Made by a program: the position numbers and the translations under genes. The notes under the pieces were generated by a model. That model did no database searches, was not told the DNA's origin, and saw only the letters and a program-made list of their open reading frames with translations. A DNA stretch of 64,000 nucleotides from Desulfosporosinus acidiphilus SJ4 (GTDB lineage Bacteria; Bacillota; Desulfitobacteriia; Desulfitobacteriales; Desulfitobacteriaceae): assembly GCF_000255115.2 (NCBI RefSeq), contig NC_018068.1, positions 2,947,977-3,011,976 of the forward strand, read 5' to 3'. Below, in pieces: positions 10,110 to 18,262 of the stretch. Positions within the stretch are counted from its first letter, which is position 1, and each line of letters starts with the position of its first letter.

Positions 10110-11264
10110 TTAATAAGTCCCGTTTTCAGATACGTACTCTAAAACAGCTTTCAAGTTTTCAACCACCGGCGAATTGACATCTAAATTAATGATGCTCTTA
10201 TCGGCTTGCCACCAATACCCCCCACCCGGAGCGAGAATGTCCAATAATTCTTTCGCTTTGTCAATGCACTGCTCCTTAGTCCCCGTTTGCAGCAAGGTTA
10301 TGGGATAGAATCCGGAAATTATATGTTTCTTGCCCAGTTTCTCCTTAACAAGTCTTGGATCTCCGTATTCAAACCTCATGATTGTATTCTCTGGTAATTC
10401 ATATAAATAATCGAGGTACCTCATCCAATCATTTTCCACAAACAAGTAGACAGTTTGTCCCATATTTGACAGAGCTTCAACTAACTTTTTAAAGGTTGGC
10501 CAATATAACGACGCAAAATCTTTATCCCGCAAATATGGCGCCATATGCAGAGGAATAAATGAATAACCAAGCATCGAAGGATTCGGCAGTGTGCCTTTCT
10601 TTATCATCAAGGGCAACACTGCTTCACAAGCTGCCGCAACCTTATCCGGATAACGCCTGACATCACCAGAAATCCCTTTAAAACTTCTGAGAAAGTCAGC
10701 CATAAAATCGAAGGGAGCTTCGGTTAAAGCAACCCCCATCGTTGCGTAGCCATATTGGGCAGTCATTTTTGCTCTAATTGTTCCTAGAAAAGCAAGGTCA
10801 TCAGACTGGGCCCGTACTGCTTTAGCCAAAGCCATAGCTACTTTGCCCGGTTTTCCGTTAAACTCAGTGTACAATCGAGGGAGAATCGTTTCGATAATAC
10901 AGTCATAGGGTGAAGAAATAAATTGATCATATTCCTCGGCCAACAAACCTACGACTTCCGGATGCTGCATAAATCCGCTGGAACTCATCACAATAGGTTT
11001 TGACCCTAAAAGCTGATAATGAGAAGGAATTCTGATAGAACCTCCGGGATATGTGTCCGTTCTAAAATCCTGACAGAACTTCTCATAAACTGGCCCCAAT
11101 TTCGTTAGGTCCCATTGACATTCAGCCAAATTCAAGCCGGCATATTCAATCGCAAAATCCTGAGTAGCCGGATTGCTGAGTGGTACTCTTTTAGGAATTT
11201 TACCGCTGAAAAGATTACGAAATATCTGATTTCGTTCATTCGTCAATGAAACAGCGTCAGACAT
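10110..11264 (-). CDS. UroD-family methyltransferase (MtvB-like substrate methyltransferase)
   Basis: A 384-residue protein of the uroporphyrinogen decarboxylase superfamily, the fold used by corrinoid methyltransferases such as MtaA, CmuA and MtvB. It probably moves a methyl group from a methylated substrate to the corrinoid protein encoded one base upstream. The His-x-Cys zinc motif of MtaA/MtbA is not evident; the comparable strand reads YLFVENDWMRYLDYL and a later one HIISGFYP. Pairing with a corrinoid protein and a methyl-THF methyltransferase matches the MtvABC O-demethylase layout. The substrate is unknown: a methoxy-aromatic or another O- or N-methyl compound. Confidence 0.85.
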   Translation of the reverse strand: MSDAVSLTNERNQIFRNLFSGKIPKRVPLSNPATQDFAIEYAGLNLAECQWDLTKLGPVYEKFCQDFRTDTYPGGSIRIPSHYQLLGSKPIVMSSSGFMQHPEVVGLLAEEYDQFISSPYDCIIETILPRLYTEFNGKPGKVAMALAKAVRAQSDDLAFLGTIRAKMTAQYGYATMGVALTEAPFDFMADFLRSFKGISGDVRRYPDKVAAACEAVLPLMIKKGTLPNPSMLGYSFIPLHMAPYLRDKDFASLYWPTFKKLVEALSNMGQTVYLFVENDWMRYLDYLYELPENTIMRFEYGDPRLVKEKLGKKHIISGFYPITLLQTGTKEQCIDKAKELLDILAPGGGYWWQADKSIINLDVNSPVVENLKAVLEYVSENGTY

Positions 11265-11265
11265 G

Positions 11266-11910
11266 TTAATTCACCCACCCTTGACAAATTTTTAGGCCTT
11301 CAGCGGCATTTGTCGTGAAAGCGTCTGCACCGATTTGCTTACATGCGTCTTCATTAACTGGATTACCGCCAATAATAATTTTGACGCTATCTTTTAAACC
11401 CCCTTGCTTTAAGGCACTGATTGTATTTCTCATTGAGTCGATAGCGAGAGTCAGAACGCCGCTCATCCCGACAATTTGAGGGTTCACTTCTTTGACCTTC
11501 TCGACAAACGCTTCGGGTGAAACGTCAATTCCCAAGTCATAGACATCAAAGCCTGCAGCCTCTGCCATACTGCCAAAAATATTCTTGCCAATATCGTGTA
11601 AATCTCCCTGAACCGTGCCAATAACTATCGAGCCTATTTTTTGTGTACTGACCTCGCTTAAGACCGGTTTCAATATATCAATCGTTTTTGACAATAACTC
11701 TCCGGCAAATATCAAATCGCCAACGTAATATTCGTTTTTTTCAAACAAGTCTCCCACGATCGCCATACCCTGCTGGCAAGCGAAAACAATCTTCTGAGCA
11801 TCTTCCCCACTGGGGTTTGTGGAAACAAAATCATTGATCAAAGTTAACATAGTATTTTCATCAAGATCACCCACGGCTTGAGTTAGCAATTGCAAATCGA
11901 TCATGTTCAA
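11266..11910 (-). CDS. corrinoid methyl-carrier protein (MtvC/MttC-like)
   Basis: A 214-residue protein that carries the methyl group on cobalt between two methyltransferases. An N-terminal helical cap (residues 1-90) precedes a B12-binding Rossmann domain with the DxHxxG motif at Asp103, His105 and Gly108 in GTVQGDLHDIGKN. The later GMSGVLTLAIDSM and GGNPVN segments fit the fold. It ends one base before the UroD-type methyltransferase and follows the methyl-THF methyltransferase gene by about 70 bases. A second corrinoid protein is encoded at 17239-17910. Confidence 0.93.
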   Translation of the reverse strand: MNMIDLQLLTQAVGDLDENTMLTLINDFVSTNPSGEDAQKIVFACQQGMAIVGDLFEKNEYYVGDLIFAGELLSKTIDILKPVLSEVSTQKIGSIVIGTVQGDLHDIGKNIFGSMAEAAGFDVYDLGIDVSPEAFVEKVKEVNPQIVGMSGVLTLAIDSMRNTISALKQGGLKDSVKIIIGGNPVNEDACKQIGADAFTTNAAEGLKICQGWVN

Positions 11911-11983
11911 TCCTCCTCAAATTCAATGATCTGCCCGTACCTTTATATCCTTCTGTTCTCATTAACATTCACATTTATACTTA

Positions 11984-12802
11984 TTAAATTGCATCAACTT
12001 TTACAGGACCAATTTTATTCTTTCGGTAAGCTGTTAAATAATTTCTGCATAAACGATCCTTTCCAAGCAAGGCATTTGTTATATACATGGTAGTGACCAT
12101 ATCCCGATTACAGGGGTCTAAGATAGCAGAATCCATACCCGCCTCAATTGCCAAGGTCAAGAAATGTTGATTAACCACTTTTCTTAAAGGCATTCCAAAG
12201 GATATATTGCTTAAGCCAGAAGTTACTTTGATCGTGGGATACAGAATTTTAACTTCTTTTAATGTCTCAATGAAATTTAAGAGCGATTGATTATCGGCTG
12301 ATAAAGCCATGACCAGGGGATCGATGTGAATTCGATCAGGGGTGATGTCATACATCGAAGCCTTATCAACCATGATTTTGGTAATATCAACTCTTGTTTG
12401 GACATCCCTTGGTATGCCTCTATTGTCACAAGTCAGTGCAATAACTTCCCACTCTGTTCCTCTAATGAGCGGGTAAATGATTTCGCATTTCCCACCTTCT
12501 TCTGATACTGAGTTAATAACTCCTGGCCGCCTGGCATACGGAAAGACTTTCTCAATAACTCTTGGATTTGGGCTGTCAATACATAAAGGCGTATCCACAG
12601 TGTCTTGGACAATGTCCATTAACCATAATAACGTGTCTGCTTCGACGTCCGGAGCAGTACTAGCACATACATCAAGATAATCCGCGCCTGCTTCTGTCTG
12701 CTTTACAGCGAGGCTGCGGATAAACTCCGCATCTCTTTGCTCTATGGCTTTTTTAACGCTCGGTATAGTTCCGTTAATTTTTTCGCCAATGATAATCATC
12801 AA
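11984..12802 (-). CDS. methyltetrahydrofolate:corrinoid methyltransferase (MtgA/MtvA-like)
   Basis: A 272-residue pterin-binding TIM-barrel protein like AcsE, MtvA and MtgA. It should pass the methyl group from the methylated corrinoid protein to tetrahydrofolate. Supporting segments are IIGEKINGT at the start, ADYLDVCAST (about 40-49), LCIDSPNP (about 73-80), IHIDPLVMALS (about 158-168) and TSGLSNISFGMP (about 194-205). It is the first gene of its unit, with its own promoter and a palindrome upstream (12831-12887). An IS element now lies just upstream of that promoter. Confidence 0.92.
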   Translation of the reverse strand: MMIIIGEKINGTIPSVKKAIEQRDAEFIRSLAVKQTEAGADYLDVCASTAPDVEADTLLWLMDIVQDTVDTPLCIDSPNPRVIEKVFPYARRPGVINSVSEEGGKCEIIYPLIRGTEWEVIALTCDNRGIPRDVQTRVDITKIMVDKASMYDITPDRIHIDPLVMALSADNQSLLNFIETLKEVKILYPTIKVTSGLSNISFGMPLRKVVNQHFLTLAIEAGMDSAILDPCNRDMVTTMYITNALLGKDRLCRNYLTAYRKNKIGPVKVDAI

Positions 12803-12830
12803 AATGCCCCCTTCCTAAATCATATCTATC

Positions 12831-12887
12831 CATGTATATACATGTATTATCTGATTTAATATTATCAATATTCAATTATCATGTCAA
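12831..12887 (-). promoter_or_regulatory. promoter with palindromic operator of the methyltransferase unit
   Basis: Minus-strand TTGACA (12882-12887) and TAATAT (12859-12864) are 17 bp apart. Just downstream lies the perfect 14-bp palindrome CATGTATATACATG (12831-12844), overlapping the predicted transcript start. The corrinoid/gntR unit at about 18.0 kb has the same -35 and -10 sequences and related TATATACA half-sites. The nearby GntR-family regulator is the obvious candidate ligand. Confidence 0.65.
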
Positions 12888-12916
12888 ACTATTATTTTCA
12901 CTAATTGGATAAGTGA

Positions 12917-14508
12917 ATTAATTTATAATTGAGTTAGTTTCATAATTCATACCCCTTGATATAAGCGGGCTTTTTACCCGTAAAAAAAGGAGTACCTCCC
13001 CAAAATCTCGAAAGTGTAAGTGACCAAACAAACACCGAGAGGTTGAAAGGAGAACTCCCAATGTTTAGTATTCGCCAAGAACGTCTATTTTCCTTGGAAG
13101 AAATCTTAGAAATGTCACCGAAAGAATCGTATCCGCTTCTATTGGAACCGCTGAATATTACTCCTTTGTTGAGAGTGGTTTCAAAAAGGGCATTTTTGGG
13201 AGCTCCAACCACGCTTAACTATTCAGCCATGATCTATTCTTTATTCATTCGAGTGATCGAACGAATTCCTACGATCAAAGATTTACGAAAACGATTAAAA
13301 AACAGCTTGGAATTCCGTTTCGACTGCGGCTTTACGATGGCTGATGCAGTTCCTAGCGAGTCCTCTTATACTCGAATGATTCAAAAAATCAAGGGTTCTT
13401 CTGCTTTGGAAAAAATTCAAAATGAACTAGTCTCTCAGGCGTTTCAAGAAGGCTTCATCGATGGGGATGTTATAGCCATCGATGCTACTCATATTGAAGC
13501 GAGAGACCGTAAACCTGAGAAAAAGAAAGACGAAGAGGTTCCAGTCAAGCAAACCTCCAAAAAACGCGGACGAAAACCCAAATCGGAACGGGAGAAATGG
13601 CTCAAAGAACAACAGGAACTGGAAGAGAATCGACCCCTCTTTGAGAAGAAAATTGAAGCTCAACTTCCTCTTGATTTCAAGACGATCGAACAGCAAATCC
13701 CGCAAGATCCTCACTGGGGAATTAAGAAAAACTCCGAGGGCAAAAACGTCTTTTGGTTCGGGTTCAAAGGTCATCTTCTCGTGGACTGTAAAAGCCAATA
13801 CATTTTAAAGTCCTTACTTTCCTCGGGAAATGTCAATGATGGCAAAATGGCGATTCCTCTACTCAAGGCTCTTCATGAACTTCACCCCCAGCTGAAGCCT
13901 TCCTATTCGCTTTTGGATGCTGGTTACGATTACAGCTCAATTTACCAACAAGCAAAAGCCATGGGGTCAAGGGCCCTGATTGATTACAATCCACGCAATG
14001 AACAACTACCCGAAGACAAGGACAAATACTTTTGCCCTAAGTGTCAAGAAGGTCATTCCTACCGATATGATAGCTATGATTCCCGATACGACACGTTGAA
14101 ATATACTCAACCCAAGGAGTGCAAAGAGTGTCCTCTGAAAGAAAACAACCAGTGTCAAAAGGTATTCAAGGTTAAGGTTTCCTCAGACCCCAGAAAATAC
14201 ACCGTTCCAGCCAGAGGAAGTGGGCGCTACTTTGAACTCTATAAACAGAGAACAGCCGTAGAACGTGTTAATGCTTATCTCAAAGAGTACTTTCAGTTAA
14301 ACAACATTCGACATCGAGGAAACGTAGCCAAAGTCGACTTCGAGTTTTCTATCCTGACCTATACCCTCTGCAAATTAGCCGTAGACCGATTGAACAAGTT
14401 CAAACGTATAGCTGCAGCATAAATCTTCAAAAAATGTTACTAACGAAATTCTGAAGGTCTGAGCTTTAACAATTAAACATTATGAAATTGACTCAATTGT
14501 CAATTAAT
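12917..14508 (+). mobile_element. IS1182-like insertion sequence
   Basis: Imperfect terminal inverted repeats bracket one transposase gene: AATTGAGTTAGTTTCATAAT (left, 12927-12946) against AATTGAGTCAATTTCATAAT (right, reverse complement of 14479-14498), extending outward through ATTAATT. The element is about 1.59 kb and looks intact. It lies between the RACo terminator and the methyl-THF methyltransferase promoter. I could not define a target duplication. Confidence 0.85.
13043..14422 (+). CDS. IS1182-like DDE transposase
   Basis: A 459-residue transposase of the IS4/IS5/IS1182 superfamily. A DUF772-type N-terminal region precedes a DDE_Tnp_1 catalytic domain: first Asp in AIDATHIEA (about 147-155), second in LLDAGYD (about 290-296), Glu in TAVERVNAYLKE near the end. 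A basic, lysine-rich insert lies around residues 155-200, and a Cys/His cluster (CPKCQEGH, CKECPLKENNQC) at about 330-375 may bind zinc. The ATG has a strong AAAGGAG site. The reading frame is intact, so the element may be active. Strand is opposite to its neighbours. Confidence 0.93.
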   Translation: MKGELPMFSIRQERLFSLEEILEMSPKESYPLLLEPLNITPLLRVVSKRAFLGAPTTLNYSAMIYSLFIRVIERIPTIKDLRKRLKNSLEFRFDCGFTMADAVPSESSYTRMIQKIKGSSALEKIQNELVSQAFQEGFIDGDVIAIDATHIEARDRKPEKKKDEEVPVKQTSKKRGRKPKSEREKWLKEQQELEENRPLFEKKIEAQLPLDFKTIEQQIPQDPHWGIKKNSEGKNVFWFGFKGHLLVDCKSQYILKSLLSSGNVNDGKMAIPLLKALHELHPQLKPSYSLLDAGYDYSSIYQQAKAMGSRALIDYNPRNEQLPEDKDKYFCPKCQEGHSYRYDSYDSRYDTLKYTQPKECKECPLKENNQCQKVFKVKVSSDPRKYTVPARGSGRYFELYKQRTAVERVNAYLKEYFQLNNIRHRGNVAKVDFEFSILTYTLCKLAVDRLNKFKRIAAA

Positions 14509-14581
14509 ATTTCTTTCATAAAGCCAATATAAAAGACAATTTGAGAATAATTTCCCAGCTATTTGCAATTGGAGGATCAAA

Positions 14582-14619
14582 AGGGGAGGTAACAAACATA
14601 AAGTAATGTTACCTCCCCT
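14582..14619 (-). terminator. terminator after the RACo gene
   Basis: AGGGGAGGTAACA and TGTTACCTCCCCT form a 13-bp perfect stem (14582-14594 with 14607-14619), with TTTT following on the minus strand. It closes the corrinoid-gntR-RACo unit upstream of the IS. Confidence 0.88.
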
Positions 14620-14644
14620 AAACATTATCCGAAGCTTTTCCTCT

Positions 14645-16495
14645 TTATTTTACGGTAAAGTACGTACATTCACCGAAAATACTATTAAACTTGGGATAAC
14701 TGCCCAATTCAACAAAATCAACTGTCTCAGCGATATCAGCTGCTCTTCGAAATTGACTCAATGACAGCAAAGCTAATTTCGCACCGGTGCCCGCCGCATT
14801 GCCAATCATTTGAATTTTACTTTCCAGATCCTCAGGGATCAACCCTATGGCACATGCACTATGCGGATTAAGGTAATTTCCAAAGGCTCCGGCTAAAAGA
14901 ACTTCTTTAATGTCCTCTGTTTCGACACCACAAGTTTTCATCAATATTCTGATACCCGCTGCTATGGCACCTTTAGCCATTTGCAGCTCCCGTATATCTT
15001 TTTGTGTAATCATTATCGGTCTGCCATGACCGGTTATACCAGCATCAGCCAGCAAAAATGCTCCCTGTCCCTCATGTTGTATAAGATTTTCCTTGTATTT
15101 TTTAGCCGCTTGGTCATTTAATTGTTCGTAGGCGATAAATTTCCCTCTTTTGTTGATAATCCCAAGTTCAACTAGACCGGCTACTGTATCCAGCAAGGCA
15201 GAGCCGCAAATTCCCAGAGGTTTTCCCCCGCCAATAACCGTGTATTCCAGTTTATCTCGATAATAAACATGGTCAATTGCTCCCACGGCACCTCTCATCC
15301 CGCTGCTTATTTGCGCTCCCTCAAAGGCAGGACCGGCGGCGGCAGAACAGGCAACTATTTTTCCTCTTGAGCCAAGCGCAATTTCTCCGTTAGTACCAAT
15401 ATCTATGACAAGCTTGACATCCTCGCTTCTATCCAACTCAGTGGCCAAAAGTACTGCTACCGTATCGGCACCTACAAAACCCGCGATATTTGGCAGCACG
15501 AAAACTTTTCCAGCCTGGTTAATGTCAATCTTTAGTTCTAAAGCGTCCACGACCAAAGGTTCACTAACAGCAGGTACGTACGGTGCAACAGCAATACTCT
15601 GAGGATTTATGCCCAAAAAAAGGTGATGCATACAAGTATTCGCCGCAATAGAAATCCCATAAATCTGACTTCTAGTTACCGCTGCCCTTTCTGCAGCCTC
15701 CGCGATTAATTTATTGATGGCTTCAACCACAGCAGCTTGCAGTTTCATCAGACCCTTTTCCTCATGTCCCACAAAAGTGAGACGGGAAATGACATCTGCT
15801 CCAAAGCTTGTCTGTGGATTTAGTGTAGAAACAACACATAACTCTGCCCCTGAATAAAGATCGAGCAAATACCCCACAATGGTTGTTGTTCCAATATCAA
15901 AAGCCATACCGAGCATTGATTTCGATGTATCCTGCGCTTCTAATCCGGCCACAACATTTTCGAACATAACAGCCGTAATGCGGTAATTGGCAGCTCTAAA
16001 CAAATCTGGCATCTGGCGCAAAATAGCAACCGAAGACTCTAATTCGCTGCCCATATACCCTTGCTTAACAAGACTTTTCTTCAGCCGGCGCCAATCAGAG
16101 CTATGGGTCTCACGTGAAGGCTTATCCACTTCAACAAACACTTTCTTAAGATGCGGATCAACTTGCATATCCTTTTTTTCCGAGTCTATGAGAATGTGGT
16201 GCTGAAGTTTCGTTTGATCCGGAAGTTCCACTGTCAGATCGTTATATACAGCTGTCATGCAAGCTAAGCGAACACCTGCGTCTAATTCCTTCGACGGTAT
16301 CAGTTCTTGTTCCTTGGCAACCGGGGTACCAACTCCCTTAGAAATCTTAACACGACATTTTCCGCACGTCCCTCTGCCACCACAGGGGAAATCAAACACT
16401 AACCCGGCATCATTCATGGCTTCTTTTAGGGTTCTGCCTTCTGCCACGTCTACCAGTACATCTTGAGGTTTTAAAAGAAGTTTGTAATAGTTCAT
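14645..16495 (-). CDS. RACo-type corrinoid activation protein (ferredoxin-ASKHA)
   Basis: A 616-residue protein that, by family, reductively reactivates corrinoid proteins oxidised to Co(II), using ATP. A plant-type [2Fe-2S] domain carries Cys38, Cys44, Cys47 and Cys79 (PCGGRGTCGKC, RLACM). A linker and an ASKHA ATPase domain follow (AFDIGTTTIVGYL about 193-205; LVIDIGTNGEIALG about 361-374; LLAGAFGNYLNP near 537-548). This matches the DUF4445/RamA-like RACo group. It is the third gene after a corrinoid protein and a GntR regulator and ends at a strong terminator. It likely serves both corrinoid proteins of the region. Confidence 0.94.
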   Translation of the reverse strand: MNYYKLLLKPQDVLVDVAEGRTLKEAMNDAGLVFDFPCGGRGTCGKCRVKISKGVGTPVAKEQELIPSKELDAGVRLACMTAVYNDLTVELPDQTKLQHHILIDSEKKDMQVDPHLKKVFVEVDKPSRETHSSDWRRLKKSLVKQGYMGSELESSVAILRQMPDLFRAANYRITAVMFENVVAGLEAQDTSKSMLGMAFDIGTTTIVGYLLDLYSGAELCVVSTLNPQTSFGADVISRLTFVGHEEKGLMKLQAAVVEAINKLIAEAAERAAVTRSQIYGISIAANTCMHHLFLGINPQSIAVAPYVPAVSEPLVVDALELKIDINQAGKVFVLPNIAGFVGADTVAVLLATELDRSEDVKLVIDIGTNGEIALGSRGKIVACSAAAGPAFEGAQISSGMRGAVGAIDHVYYRDKLEYTVIGGGKPLGICGSALLDTVAGLVELGIINKRGKFIAYEQLNDQAAKKYKENLIQHEGQGAFLLADAGITGHGRPIMITQKDIRELQMAKGAIAAGIRILMKTCGVETEDIKEVLLAGAFGNYLNPHSACAIGLIPEDLESKIQMIGNAAGTGAKLALLSLSQFRRAADIAETVDFVELGSYPKFNSIFGECTYFTVK

Positions 16496-16533
16496 AAAAT
16501 GCCCCCATTTTCCCCAAAACGTTCAAAACTTTA

Positions 16534-17232
16534 TTAATCGCTGCGGCCTTGTAATTTTATATAATCTCCGCGATAACTAGTAACACTTACGCCAATCGGC
16601 TTATTTTCATGATTATATAGCTTTTGTTCAACAACTAATAAGGCAAGTTCATCGTAAATATTCAGATAGCGTTTCGTCTCTTCGTTAGGAATCTGAGCAC
16701 TAATACTTATATTTTTCTTTAGGGCAAAAATAGACGTACTATTGGAAACCATTTCTTGAAATGTCGCTTGTTCAATCTCTTTTTCTACGATGGGCATCCC
16801 TTTACTATAAAGCAGATATTTAACATCATAAGCCACAGGGATTCCATCCGTATAGAACAGCCTGCGAATCATAATAACATGTTTACTTCTGGTTGTTTGC
16901 AGCTCATCAGCTAACTTATCGTCCGGCATAATAATACTTACTTCTAACAATCTTGCATTATCAACACTATTAATAGGATTATTCATTTCGTCAAAGTCTA
17001 ACGTATACTTATTAATTTCTGGTTTTTGGACGTAACTTCCTTTACCTGGAACGGAATAAATGTACCCCTCATTTGCCAGAATGGCTAAACCTTTTCTTAC
17101 TGTCATTCGACTGACACCATATTCTTTACAAAGTGCCATTTCAGACGGAACTGTATCGCCTGGTTTTAACACCGCATTCGTTACTTTTTTCTTTATATCT
17201 TCAACGATTTCAATATAAACCGGATTAGCCAT
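16534..17232 (-). CDS. GntR/HutC-family transcriptional regulator
   Basis: A 232-residue regulator. An N-terminal winged helix (residues 1-70, GDTVPSEMALCKEYGVSRMT) is followed by a UTRA ligand-binding domain (about 90-230, with MIRRLFYTDGIPVAYDVKYL). HutC-type regulators usually release DNA when they bind a small-molecule inducer, here possibly the methylated substrate or its product. The gene lies six bases after a corrinoid protein gene and 38 bases before RACo. Related TATATACA-type sites lie at the promoters of both transcription units (12831-12844 and 17995-18012). Confidence 0.92.
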   Translation of the reverse strand: MANPVYIEIVEDIKKKVTNAVLKPGDTVPSEMALCKEYGVSRMTVRKGLAILANEGYIYSVPGKGSYVQKPEINKYTLDFDEMNNPINSVDNARLLEVSIIMPDDKLADELQTTRSKHVIMIRRLFYTDGIPVAYDVKYLLYSKGMPIVEKEIEQATFQEMVSNSTSIFALKKNISISAQIPNEETKRYLNIYDELALLVVEQKLYNHENKPIGVSVTSYRGDYIKLQGRSD

Positions 17233-17238
17233 TACCTT

Positions 17239-17910
17239 CTACTCCTTACCATCTATCCATTCCCTACACACTTTCGCCCCTTCTGAAGCATCAGTAGCAT
17301 AGCTATCCGCACCAATATATTTGAATGAATCTAGAGTGAGATGGTTAGCACCTATAATTATTTTCACCTTGTCTCTAAGACCAGATTCTTTCAAAGAATT
17401 TACCACTTCTCTCATTTCTTTAACTGTGCTTGTTAATACACCGCTAAGGGCCAGAATATCCGGTTTATGCTTCTCAACATTTTTCACAAAGACCTCTCTC
17501 GATACGTCCACCCCAAGATCAATCACTACGAATCCATAGGCTTCCAGCATGTGTCTAAAGATATCCTTTCCTATGTCGTGAATATCTCCACTTACTGTCC
17601 CGATGACGACTTTCCCAACTTTCTTATCACAGGTTCTATGGAAAAACTCAGTCATTTTTTCCAATTCTAATACCTGTCTAAAAATCAGCCCTGCCATGAT
17701 CAAATCAGCGATATAATAATCTTTACTATCATAAAGTTTCCCTACTCGTCTCATCCCTTCATTCATCACATCAAGCAAATAGATAGGATTAATTCCCTCA
17801 AGCAAAGCCTCATTTGCCAGTTTTATAGCATTTTCTTCATCGAGCTGCTCTACAAATCTTAATAACGCTTCACTTGTTTTGCTGAAGTCTTCCATTTTCT
17901 CCTCCGCCAA
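17239..17910 (-). CDS. second corrinoid methyl-carrier protein
   Basis: A 223-residue paralogue of the corrinoid protein at 11266-11910. A helical cap domain is followed by the B12 domain with DxHxxG at Asp109, His111 and Gly114 (GTVSGDIHDIGKD). It leads the unit with gntR and RACo but has no methyltransferase gene beside it, so it may share the UroD-type or methyl-THF enzyme of the downstream unit or accept methyl groups from an enzyme encoded elsewhere. The two corrinoid proteins differ clearly in sequence, so they are not a recent duplication. Confidence 0.93.
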   Translation of the reverse strand: MAEEKMEDFSKTSEALLRFVEQLDEENAIKLANEALLEGINPIYLLDVMNEGMRRVGKLYDSKDYYIADLIMAGLIFRQVLELEKMTEFFHRTCDKKVGKVVIGTVSGDIHDIGKDIFRHMLEAYGFVVIDLGVDVSREVFVKNVEKHKPDILALSGVLTSTVKEMREVVNSLKESGLRDKVKIIIGANHLTLDSFKYIGADSYATDASEGAKVCREWIDGKE

Positions 17911-17994
17911 ACCTTTGTTTAGGCTTATTTAACAATAATTTGTCTTTAGCTCTTAAAAGATACTTTTTCTAACTTGTTTATAAACATGACCATA

Positions 17995-18045
17995 TATATA
18001 CAAGGATATACAAATTATATTATAATTTAGAGAATGTTTTGTCAA
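17995..18045 (-). promoter_or_regulatory. promoter and candidate GntR operator of the corrinoid-gntR-RACo unit
   Basis: Minus-strand TTGACA (18040-18045) and TAATAT (18017-18022) are 17 bp apart; an alternative TATAAT overlaps at 18019-18024. Downstream, TATATACAAGGATATACA (17995-18012) repeats the TATACA half-site also found in the palindrome at 12831-12844. The remaining sequence to 18160 shows no gene I can support. Confidence 0.6.
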
Positions 18046-18161
18046 ATAACTCCCAAGGTTCGTCTTCCCTATGAGCCGAAGTTTTCGCTTCTGCACTTCA
18101 TAGATTGTGGCAGTACATTCTATGTCTGATTTACCACCTTGAGCGGACCACAAGAGAAAAC

Positions 18162-18189
18162 AATCGCCAGATCAAGCGGTCTGGCGATT
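18162..18189 (-). terminator. terminator of the membrane protein gene
   Basis: AATCGCCAGA and TCTGGCGATT form a 10-bp perfect stem with an eight-base loop; a T-rich tail (GTTTTCTC) follows on the minus strand. Confidence 0.75.
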
Positions 18190-18262
18190 ATAGGAATGGA
18201 TTTATTCTTCTTGAATTATTCTCGAAGCCAAAATGAAATTCCTAATCTCTCAATCTAGATAC

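Noticed and set aside
17953-18153. 66-codon frame upstream of the second corrinoid protein gene
   Set aside because: It covers the promoter and operator region and has no ribosome binding site or family resemblance.
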